A stretch of DNA of 64,000 nucleotides from positions 8,029,743-8,093,742 of the forward strand of contig CAKAKS010000066.1 of NCBI GenBank assembly GCA_916700875.1. Direction: 5' to 3'. This stretch comes from Sebastes aleutianus (taxonomy: Eukaryota > Chordata > Actinopteri > Perciformes > Sebastidae). Positions 47,501 to 57,800 of the stretch are shown here, piece by piece (position 1 is the first letter of the stretch; each line of letters starts with the position of its first letter). The notes below the pieces were generated by a model. It was not told the DNA's origin. It saw only the letters and a program-made list of their open reading frames with translations, and did not search any database. Position numbers and translations under genes: made by a program.

Positions 47501-50173
47501 CAGAGACGGCAAAGAAAGGACAGGTTTGTATTTTTCTCGTTCATTCACATTGTGTCTTTTGATATTATCCTGGAGATAACAGTAAAGACTGATTCTTGGT
47601 CTCCTGATTTTTTTTTTTAGAAAGCTGAAAAGGTGTCTGGGAAGAAAAGCAAAGTTCCTGTTCAGCTTGACATCGGAAACATGTTGGCCGCCCTGGAGAA
47701 GAAGCAATCTCAAAAAGCCAAGCAGGATGCCAAACCAGTCATTCTCTCAGGTGGGTTGCGGTCGGCATCTTGGCCTTTAATATATTGGCTTCCTAATTTC
47801 TCTCCCTTTCTTTGATGAAGGTTATTTTAAGGTATATTTTGGTTGATTACAGTTGCATTTGAGGGACTATGCTTATTAATCTTGATCTGTTGGTGCAGGG
47901 TATGAAAACCTACCCCAGAATAAGTCTCTTTTTAAACAATTTCTTTGTAGTTGGTGGCGGACTACCCGTTGTCCACAAGCAACCATTAGCCCAGAAGAAG
48001 CCGCCCTGGCAGCAGGATAAAATTGCTCACAATCCCCTGGACTCCACCAGCCCTTTGGTGAAGAAAGGCAAGCAGAGAGAGGTGCCCAAAGCCAAGAAAC
48101 CCACTCCTCTCAAGAAGGCAAGTCTAGAACAAACACAGATGTATTACATTTTGTAAGAATGTATTTCAGCCGTGCAGCCTTTGTTAGTTTATTTCTGTCT
48201 GATCCTCAGGTCATTTTGAAAGAAAGGGAGGAGAGGAAACAAAGACGTTTGCTGGAGGAGAGAGGGCTGCTGCCTGAAGACGAGTTCAAACCTGCTGCTG
48301 CTGATGATGATGATGCTGCAGCAGAAGAAGTAGAAGAAGAAGAAGAAGAAGAAGAAGAAGAGGAGAAGTGTGACACAAATGCTACAGGTCAGATCAAGCA
48401 TGTGAATCAATAGATTAATATAAAGGAAATCTTTGATTATAGCTAATATTTGATCTGTATGTGGTGCTTCTGTAGCCTCAGATGAGGTTGGGAGTCCTGT
48501 AGAAGAACTCGATGATCAGTCAGAGTTTAACGGTACAAACCAGATGGTGATAGAGGGCGATGAGGAGGCAGAGAAAGACGAGATTGTGGAGCAGCAAACC
48601 ATCTCACCTGTGCCCTGCCCACCCAGTCGACCCAAAATCCACAGCAGAAAGTTCAGAGAGTAAGAGTGTAAACTGTATACCCAGTCACAGAAGTTGTAAT
48701 CTTTGTTGGTTGTCCAGAAATAAGAAAACATTTAATTTCACAGAATGTAATCGCTGTTTTTATCACATTTTTGTTGATTGGAAATGTATATGTCGTCGTA
48801 CGTGTCAGCTATTGCAGCCAGATGCTGAGCAAAGACGTGGACGAGTGTGTGACAGATCTGCTGAAGACGCTGGTTCGTTTCCAGGACCGCCTGTACCAGA
48901 AGGACCCCATGAAGGCTCGCATGAAGAGGCGCATTGTGATGGGGCTCAGAGAGGTCCTGAAGCACCTCAAACTCAGGAAGGTCAAGTGTGTCGTCATCTC
49001 GCCCAACTGTGAACGCATCCAGTCCAAAGGTACTTGGTTCTTGTGAGAGCTTCACTGTGTGTGACATAAGGATATTTATTTAAAAGGAAAATCCGTAGCT
49101 CATTTACTCAGTTTTGTCCTTGTTCTGTGGACAAACTTTGGTTTTAGTGAAGGTTTTCTTCTTAAAAATCACGTGAAGGAGCTTTTTCTAGGCTTATAAT
49201 TTTATGCATATGTTCAGAAGCCCAATCGTCATCTTGTCATACAGAGATGAATCCATCATAGAAGAGGTTGAGAATCTAGTTTCTGAATGAGAAATGTTTG
49301 TGCAGTCCATAATGCAGGTCAGACTTTGTCTTTTCTCAAAACAGGACCAGCTTTTATTTTTTTATTTTTCAAGGCACAGATGTGCAGCAGGTAAAAGCAC
49401 AGAGTTCTTAAAACTGTGATACTCACATTCATAGAAACATGTCCCCTTTCGCAGGAGGCCTGGATGAGGCTCTTTACACCATCATCGACACCTGTCGTGA
49501 GCAGGGGGTGCCGTTCGTGTTCGCCCTCTCCAGGAAAGCTCTGGGTCGCTGCGTCAATAAGGCGGTGCCTGTCAGCCTGGTGGGCATCTTCAACTACGAC
49601 GGTGCACAGGTCAGGTTTATGTTCAGCAACAAACTAATCACTTGACATGAGCTCTAGTGTTATTTCATTAAGCATATCAATAAAAATATTTCAAACAAGC
49701 TGGAGAACTTTGTCTTTCTTACCCGCAGGACTTCTACCATAAGATGATCGAGTTGTCGTCTGAGGCCAGGAGAGCCTACGAGGAGATGGTGTTGAGCCTG
49801 GAACAGACAGGCGAGGCAGAGGCAGAGGCAGAGGAGGCAGCGAACGCTGAGGAAGAGCTGCAGATCAGCAGCCTGGCAGAGGAGGCTGAGTCCGGTCCTG
49901 ACGCCACACAGCCAGAGGAACCAGAGTACAGTAAGTTACTGTCCTGACAAAATATTTGTGGTACCTGCTCTTGATAATAATCGGTGTGACACGGTAAAAC
50001 TAAGTGAAAGCTGTAACTTTCTCTTTTTTGTATTTTTTCTTCCAGTAAAAATCTGGAAGAAAATGTTGGAGAAGGATTGCAACCACAAATTTCTGAACTT
50101 TGAGGAGCAGCTGAGCTCCATGCGCTTGGACAGTGTATGTACTGAAAACACTGATGAAGATGAGAAGAGTTGA
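44506..50173 (+). CDS. secisbp2: SECIS-binding protein 2, 18 coding exons
   Basis: Eighteen exons join in frame to 831 codons (human 854): 44506-44514, 44927-45063, 45430-45607, 45991-46066, 46207-46421, 46526-46610, 46695-46789, 46914-47057, 47177-47266, 47422-47523, 47621-47750, 47951-48117, 48210-48387, 48476-48659, 48809-49029, 49455-49609, 49729-49930, 50046-50173. The protein binds the SECIS hairpin in selenoprotein mRNAs and recruits EEFSEC and Sec-tRNA to recode UGA. Visible parts: a MTDFPELASG motif, a KKKRKKKRK nuclear signal, the SID motif PVQLDIGNMLAALEKKQ (about 390-406), KKGKQREVPKAKK (about 458-470), and the L7Ae RNA-binding domain from about 595 to 725 with CVVISPNCERIQSKGGLDEA and PFVFALSRKALGR. 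The extreme N-terminus (MEK spliced to ESNLSS) is the least certain. Exon 12 ends at a GC donor. Confidence 0.93.
45068..45230 (-). mobile_element. Inverted LINE-type 3' tail
   Basis: In secisbp2 intron 2. On the minus strand it reads to CAATAAAGTGAATCTTGATC, with the TTGATC repeat at its end, the same style of tail as near 16095 and 41290. Confidence 0.5.
45640..45955 (-). pseudogene. LINE ORF2 fragment in secisbp2 intron 3
   Basis: Minus-strand frame encoding LGFYFRNKSCFS, then LVEATFLPVLDYGDLLYMNA and HGALRFVTNCRALTHHC. This is the region after the reverse-transcriptase core in many fish LINEs (compare LPVLDYGD and AYHSALRFIT-type motifs). It lacks the catalytic FADD, and both ends are cut. 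Confidence 0.7.
48325..48366 (+). repeat. Coding GAA/GAG trinucleotide run in secisbp2 exon 13
   Basis: An uninterrupted glutamate-coding repeat of GAA with GAG at the end, preceded by GAT repeats for aspartate. It lengthens an acidic linker between the SID and the L7Ae domain. Length may vary between individuals. Confidence 0.85.
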
Positions 50174-51790
50174 CAGTGGCGAACCCCTCCGTGCCTAAAA
50201 AAAAAAAAATGAACCCACTCGTGTGGATCACCAGCTTAGAAGAAACCAGGATGGACTTAATCCAACATGCAGATAACACAAGCTGCTCTGCTGAAGTGAT
50301 TCTCAACCTGAGGATTTTGTCAGGAAATTAATCACGTTGCTAAAGTTTACAATGAATTATGAATTACTTCTTTTTTTTGTGTTTGAGTTTAAGGATAATT
50401 GGACAAAGCTGTGTATTTTAAGAGTGTGTGTGTGGGTTATGACCTGGAGAGGTTTCATCACTGACTTATTAGGACCAAACCACTCACTTAAGAAATCCCA
50501 CAATATGAACTTTCAACCATGTTGTCTGTGAACACGACTAGAGGATGTGTAGGGGTTTATGTACCGGATGTGTTTAGAATATCAACAGTACTAAGAAATG
50601 ATCAGTGGTGACTTCCACCCCGGAGCCATTACGCTGCATTTTGTTTGGTATTTTGGCCTTTTTATTTGAAAGGGACAATAGAGAGATGTCAGGAAATGAA
50701 AACAGAGAGAAGGTGGATGACATGCAACAAAAGTCCCCAGCCAAAATTTTAAATGCGGGCGTTGCAATGACATGGTCGGTGTCTTATATGGGCTAAAAAT
50801 AAGAGCCAATACGATTTTAAGCTTGTATCGCCCTTTGTAAAACTGTGGGGGGGGAACTCAAGTTTGTGAATGTAGATAAGATTTGTAGTGATTGTAGAAA
50901 AACAAAATGTGAGAAACTCAAAGCACACAAACACCCAGCTTCTGGCTGTTAATGCAAGGCCTTTTGCTGTTCATATACAAGAAAACAAAATACTAAACCA
51001 ATTTATACGGACAAGAAATGTTTCAGTACTTGTGCCGCCAGACGTCAATTATACTGCGACTTTAAAAATAACACGATTTAAGTTTTAGATTTCTTTGGTG
51101 GATTGCATTGTTGGATAATTGGTATGTACACGGATTTGTAGCTTTAGTGTTACACACAGTGTGGGAAGTTTGAGTTTGACACATGTTTTTTTCTTTGAAT
51201 CTGCACTTGATTTTCACAAAACCACTTTCTTTGTGTAACCTTACTGTTGACATCATTTGCGACCAAATTTATTTACACATTCTCAACATTTTTACTACAA
51301 ATCCTATACATTCACAAACTGCTTTTTCACAGGTTTACAAAGGGCGATAGACTTCTGAATTATTTCTAAACATCATTTCAAAAACCTTACTTGAGCCCAG
51401 TCTTAAACCCCCGTGACACATCTAGTGTTGAGTTTAGAGCTCTTCCTTTGCATAAGAAATTAAATCCTGTTTTTAATGTTTTTTGTTTTTTTTATCCCGA
51501 TTGCACTTCATAGTAAAGCTTGTTTGTTTTATTTGTTTGGCACTACCAAAGTACTACACATTGTATGTAGTACTACCTGTGATTAGGTGTAAATGGTAGC
51601 ATTTGATTTTCTTTTAATAGGAAGAAGAGTAAAATAATGTTATGAAACATCACCTGCTGTTGACCCACATAGTGACGAATAAGAAACTATAAAATAGCAT
51701 AATGATAAAACAGGACTTATTCCAGTAATCTAAAGTGCTAGGTGTCAATCATGTATTTTAAAAAAAGCAATAAATGACAACATTTGAAAT
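50174..51790 (+). other. 3' untranslated region of secisbp2
   Basis: From the TGA to a candidate AATAAA at 51769-51774. It contains a dispersed repeat at 50625-50790. An earlier poly(A) site cannot be excluded. Confidence 0.4.
50625..50790. repeat. SINE-like dispersed repeat
   Basis: TTTGGCCTTTTTATTTGAAAG, then ATAGAGAGATGTCAGGAAATG, then GATGACATGCAACAAA and TCCCCAGCC. In intact copies of this common fish repeat the following part reads like a tRNA-derived B box; here it is worn. Confidence 0.5.
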
Positions 51791-52159
51791 GGGCAAATTA
51801 ATCAACAGTCAGAGGACTGAGATTGTAAAGGAGAGAAGACGTATGATTGTGACCTCTGACGACTTGAGAAATTGCTCATATAAACATTTCAGTTGTGGAA
51901 AGGTGATGTAATGTCAGATGTCTTAGTGAATGTTTGTTGTAATGGGTTTGGGTTCATGCAACGTGCAACTGATAACATGCTGAATTATGTCTTGGTACAA
52001 TTCTACATGGAGAAGGAGGAAGATGGTTGTTGGGAAGTTGACAAGACGTTTTGACATGTTACAACAGGAAAAGCACGGGTGTAACAAACAGCATTAATCA
52101 TTTCCTGCTATGATGAGTCAAAAGGTCTCTACACAGTCTTCAATTTCACATGAATCTTG

Positions 52160-52560
52160 CAGCAAAAGATTGACATTTTTGGGAAATTGGCTCATTCGCT
52201 TTCTGGTGGAGAGTTAAGATGAGAAGATGATACAAATTACTGTTTGCGGCCAAGAAATAGTTCCATGAAAAATGCTCCCCGTAAAATGTTGAATTGTCGT
52301 TTTTCACTCTTTGGTTTTGGTACAGATCAAACAAATGAGATATAACTAGCATTAGGCGGATCATGTTACCTTCAGACTATGCCAGGCTAGCGGTTTCTCC
52401 CTGTTTCCCAGTCTTTGTGCTATAGTGCTTTAGACTGGCTATATTCTTATGTTTATCATAAAGAAATGTGATACAAGTATACATTTTCTCATCTAATTCT
52501 CCATTGGAAAGTGAATAAGTGTATTTCCCAAAACATCAAACAGTTCCTTTAAATGCTCTA
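52160..52560. mobile_element. Fold-back MITE of about 400 bp
   Basis: Left part TGACATTTTTGGGAAATTGG, CATTCGCTTTCTGG, GAGTTAAGATGAGAAGAT. The right part, inverted, reads TGATGTTTTGGGAAATACAC, TATTCACTTTCC, AATTAGATGAGAAAAT. The right border is CCTTTAAATG. Non-coding. Confidence 0.65.
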
Positions 52561-52782
52561 CTATGAAATGGTTCAATAAGTTCTGAGGTAGTGAGAGACC
52601 AAACTGTGAAACTATAGGAATGAAGATTTGAAACAAAGTAAGAAAGAACCTGATGTTAAGATATATTTTCAGATTTTGTTCTTTTATAAATCCTTGAATA
52701 TAAACTCTGAATGTAAGAGGGAGTTATAGACAAATTTCCTTGCAGAATGGAGATACAAACAATATTTTTTATGCATTAATAG

Positions 52783-52990
52783 TCAAATGGTTAAGTTGTT
52801 GCATGTAAAATAGGAAATTAAAATCAGAGGACAATTTTGAGTTGAATTAATTAATTCTTTGTCAAGCAAAATGTCAATGTCAAGTGTCATTTGCATGAAG
52901 AGGACAAATGCAGTGTTTACTTTAAGTGAGTGTGGATCATTAATAAACGAGAGGAAGAGAAGTGGACCGAGTATCACAGACGAAAAATCA
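52783..52990 (-). pseudogene. Reverse-transcriptase motif fragment
   Basis: The minus-strand frame contains VILGPLLFLSFINDPHS and NTAFVLFMQMTLDIDIL, matching the LINE pattern GSVLGPLLFLLYINDL followed by FADDT, with the catalytic FADD replaced by FMQM. An old decayed non-LTR retroposon fragment is likely. Confidence 0.5.
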
Positions 52991-53473
52991 AACCATCTGG
53001 AAAAAGAAAAAAAGGAAATAAAAAAGAATTGAATATTTTTGTAATTTTAAATGATTATTTGTCAATAGATATTACAGTAAATAAATGACCTGAATAAAGA
53101 ATCTTTGAAAATATTTTAGTTTTATCTGAAACTGTCAAATTACTCAAACATTTGGGGTTTATTTGGGAAAAAGAAAAGAAGAAACATCTTCCAAAAATGC
53201 ATGTTTACCCATCAAGCCTCTGTTAAATTAAGGTTTAGAACTGCACTATGCAAAGTGCCATTCAACACCGCACACAGTGCTTAAAATGTGCAACATCATT
53301 TTAAAATATTTTATCTGCCATCTTTGTTGATATAAAACAAAAATACTAATTGATTAGATGCCACCTGTGTGAACACATTTGAAATCTCTTAAATCTATCA
53401 GCTACAAAATGATTTTTTTTTAATCCCTTGTATAATGTGATATAAAGTCGCCTCTGTAGACTACATGTGAACT

Positions 53474-53608
53474 GTTTCATTCCAAAATGATATATATAAT
53501 TTATTAGCAATTTCAAAATCCTTACTTAAATACATTTTTTAAATCAATTAAGAAAATTAAGAAGATTTTCAAAAAGGATATATCATGTGTAACATTTTGG
53601 AATGAAAC
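53474..53608. mobile_element. Short MITE with 16-bp inverted ends
   Basis: GTTTCATTCCAAAATG at 53474-53489 is exactly inverted at 53593-53608. The interior is A/T-rich. No clear target-site duplication was identified. Confidence 0.6.
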
Positions 53609-54509
53609 TCAATATGTCAAATGAGTTATAGGAACAATCCTTCTTTTAAAATCAGTTGCATTTTAAGTATCTTGCAGAATAAATAAACTGTTTAGTTGAT
53701 CAGACTATCATGTTTATGTGCAGTCTGTTTATTTTCTTCCAGATAAATCTTCAGTTTAACTGGATCACATGAAAGCACAATTTTATGAGCAAGTATGACC
53801 AGATACGCTTTTTGCTTACAGGACAATATGTCACCTCATTTAAAAGTTCTGTTGTGGTGTTGGTGAGATGACTTTGAGAGAAGCAGGACGGAGAAGTCTC
53901 TTTCTTTTGTACACATCCCAGATAAACCAGAAAAATTAGAGTTTCAGAGACTTTGTGTCCTGCCTTCTGGTAACTTTTAAAGAATGAATATAACAAAATA
54001 ATACACTGCAACAGCATTTTAATGTTAAATAGGCCTAATTACTTTACTTTTAATTCTCAGGAATTAAAACTCAATTTTCCCCTCTGCAGTGAATTTGTGT
54101 AAATATCTGGCATAAAGTAATATTCATCAGTTTTTATTAATTCATTCATTTTGAGTATTTCTTTCTCTTGGTACTCTCTGAAGGTCCTTTCAGACAAAAC
54201 ACAACCACAGCACCACTGTGCTCTGAAACCCATTATGTCTAATGGCAAGCGCCACGCCACTACAGCTTTTCACTGCGTCGAGCAAAGCCCGACTTTAGGC
54301 GCTGCATGCTGTGTCCCGAGCATCTCTTCCATCGGGAAACGACATTTGGTGTAGCTCTATAGTCGTCCGGGTGGAAACAGTAGGGCTTATACATCTGTAA
54401 AGCAGAAACAGGTTGAGATAACGGAAAAAAAGGTGTGAAAATGTGTCATAAATCGGAAGGAATACAGGAGAAGTGTGACCCCGGGAGGAAACCAAGAGGG
54501 CAATGAAAA

Positions 54510-54805
54510 ATGGGAGTCTCCCGGAGAAATCGGGAGGGTTGGCAAGTATGGTTGGTGGCGCTCAACATGGTCATAGACTGGGTGATGCGAAGAACAACTG
54601 AAGACCAACCCAAAGGCATCATGTTGTTGCTCTTTTCTACACTTGAAGATCTCGACTTTGCAGACGACTTGGAACTGGAAAAAAACATCCCGTCTCAGCA
54701 ACTTCGCACGGCAAATAGGACTGAAAATCAGCAAGAGTTTGTATATCTTGGAAGCACTGTTAGGTATGATGGAGGAAAAGGTCAGGGGATCACCAAATAA
54801 ATAAT
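54510..54805 (+). pseudogene. LINE reverse-transcriptase fragment with FADD motif
   Basis: The frame reads NMVIDWVMRRTTEDQ, then STLEDLDFADDLEL with the catalytic YADD-type box, then jumps to QQEFVYLGSTVRYDGG. The palm region is present but a block of about 40 residues between the two motifs is missing, and the frame ends soon after. It abuts a GGGAGGGTTGGCAAGTATG-type repeat end at 54530. Confidence 0.75.
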
Positions 54806-54849
54806 AATAACAAATCAGTCATTTGTATCTGGACACATAAAACAAAACT

Positions 54850-57800
54850 CTACATTAAATGTAGCGCAGGGACGGTATCTACATATCCACTGTCGATGAG
54901 CTCAGTGCACACGTGAGGTTTTCTTGGCTTCTGAAGGGCACAGTCTGTGTAGTGGTTTCCCTTCTCTCTACAGGATGTGTCAACATTTTGTTTCTGCAGG
55001 AAGACCGTGTTGTCACTGTCCACCTCTTTCACCCTGCTGTAGTCCTCTGGTATGTTCTCTTGTTCTCCACAGCTCTTAAACGGGACGTTCTCTGTGTTGA
55101 GGATGAGAATATTGTCACCGTTCCCGTCTTTTTCTCTGCTGTAGTCCTCCTGTTTCACAGCCACCCCCTGTATGTTTTCCACGTGTCTCTGAATATCCAC
55201 ATAACCGCTGTTTGTGAAGGGTTTGGTGGGGTTTTCTATTTCATTCTTTCTTTCCTCAGCCTTTTCCCAGTCATTTTGGCAGAGAGTTGACTCCTTACAA
55301 TGGATTTCCGATTCTAAGTGGAAGCCATTGGGAATAATCAGGCTTTTCTTCCTTTTTTGAGAATTGGAGGGATCGAAATTTTCAGTCACGATTAGGTACT
55401 CCTCCATCTGGTCCTTCCAGGCCACAATAGGAGGAAAGCTCTGGTTGATGATCAGGGCACTGTCGACGTCTTCAGATCCCCCGCCCTGGAAGTTAGTTAG
55501 AGTTAAAGGATAACGCCGGTATTTTTCAACCTGGACCCTATTTTCCCATGTTTTTGAATCTAAGTGACTAGTGGAGACAACACTTTTTTGAAATTGGTCC
55601 AGGATTGAAGGAAAACGTTGCAGCCGCCAGCCGCTAAACAAGCTGTAATTTAATCATTAAGGGCAACCGTCAGTTTACGTTCATTAAAAGTGTCCCTTGT
55701 TTTTGACACTGACAGGCTCAGATTGTTATTATAAGTGTCTGACAACATTATGGAAAGGACCCTACAGAGAAATAAAACGTTTTTCTTACCTTTTGCTTTC
55801 CGTTTGTCATTGTGTCATGTGATTTGTTGCCGGAAGACAAGACAGTGGAAACATGAGTGAGAGTTGGAGGAAGGAGTGCCGGTGTTGTCAGAGTTTGTTG
55901 TGTTGGAGTACAGAAAGGGTAGCTTAGTGTTATCTAAAAGATTTTCAATGTCATGGCTGAATATTTAGAAAGAAAGAACATTTCTCTGTAGGGTCCTTTC
56001 CATAATGTTGTCAGACATTTATAATAACAATCTGAGCCTGTGAGTGGCAAAAACAAGCACTTTTAGGGGACGTAAACTAACAGAGTCAGGTTGCCCCAAA
56101 TTATTACATTACAGCCCGTTTAGCGGCTGCCGTCTGTACTGCACTCCTTCAATACTGGACCAATTTAAAAAATTGTTGACCCTATTAGTCACTTAAGAAA
56201 AAGGTAACGCCTGCACACTACTCCATGCCACTATATTTTGTATTGACTATGTTTCGATCCTGCTTGGATCTTCGTCAAGTCAAAGTGTTTGAAAAAAGTG
56301 GAAACCACACCCATATCCATATTCTTCCACTTTACAAACACTTTGATCTGACGAAGATCCAAGCAGGATTTTTATTGATATAATTGATATGATATATACG
56401 TGATGTCCGTATAATTAATTTTCTTCAACCTATTAATCACTTAATCACAAAAACATGGGAAAATAAGTTCCAGGCTGAAAAATACCAAAGTTATCCTTCA
56501 ATGCAGTAAATTATGACCTCACCAAAGCAACTTTCTGCGTGTGTTGGGAATACAATGCAGAGTCAGTGTTACCTTGAGAAGTTGAGCATCAACTCCTCTT
56601 ATCTTTGGACCAGGAACAGGAGGCAGAACAAAGTGCTTCACACTGGGGAACAAAAGAAAGTCAGTCAAATTATCCTCATCATCTTGACTTTATATAAAGA
56701 GTTATATATAAATCTTTTTAGCAGGCGATACATACGATTTCCTCTTCATGACCAAGATGCACACTGCTGTTATACATGGAATTGCAGAGAGGATAGAAAC
56801 CAATATCCAAAATGGAATCTCATTCTGAAGATCTAAAAAAAATAAGCATTTTCAGTGATAATTAATACTTGTAACGGTTGCTACTGTACCTCACCATAAA
56901 GCCCAAGGTTTTCAGCATCTGAGACTTACAGTTAGGGATTTTCACACAGGTAGTGTTGCTCCACTCGCTCCAGGAGCCGTGGTCTAGTCTGCAGCGAACC
57001 TGCACCGTGTACACCACCCCAGGACTGACGCTGTACAGGCTGAAATGAGTCTGTGTACCTGACGTGTACTCCTAGAGGAAAATAAATATGAATCACCACT
57101 TTGACCTTGTACCAGATTAAAATCACATTTATGTCAAACAGTAGATGCAAATACAGTGTATGAGCAAATGATTGCACAGTTGTTGTTTTTTTACATTTAC
57201 AACTCACCTTCCACTTGTTGCTGTTATCTTGTCGGACTCTTAGTTCGTATTTAATGGTGACCCAGCCAGACTTGGTGTCCGTGTTAGAGGGAGGCTCCCA
57301 TCTGACATGGAGACATGGACTGTCCTCTCTCTCCTCCACCAGCAGCGTTACATTTTCAGCAGCGTTGGGCTTCACTATCGAGCCCAGAGACAGAACAAGA
57401 CTATATATATATATGCTCACAATGGCAATGCTAACATTCTGATGTTATGCAGGTATAATTTTGATCATGTTCACCATCTTTGTAGAGCTGCAATGATATA
57501 ATCAATCAATAGTTTGAGTAATTTTTTAATAAAGAAAAAAAAAACAGTTAAAATTCTTTAATTCCAGCTTCTTAAATGTGAATATTTTCTAGTTTCTTTA
57601 CTCCTCTATGACAGTAAACTGAATATCTTTGGACAAAACAAGATATTTGAGGACGTCGTCTTGGGCTTTGGGAAACACTGATCAACATTTTCTGACATTT
57701 TATAGACCAGACAACTAATTGATTAATCAAGAAAATAATCAGCAACGAAAATAATAATTAGTTACAGACCTACATCTTTGTTTAGCATATTAGCATGCTA

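Larger units (their letters stand above)
51791..54849. other. secisbp2-prlr intergenic region
   Basis: Tail-to-tail gene gap with no intact gene. It holds the MITE at 52160-52560, reverse-transcriptase fragments at 52783 and 54510, and the short inverted-repeat element at 53474. The rest is AT-rich. Confidence 0.45.

Noticed and set aside
50605..50796. 63-codon frame in the secisbp2 3' region
   Set aside because: It follows a SINE-like repeat; no coding signature.
55486..55641. Upstream extension of the last prlr exon (MFSGWRLQRF...)
   Set aside because: A good acceptor at 55486 joins box 1 to GGGSEDVD in phase; the upstream part belongs to the fold-back element.
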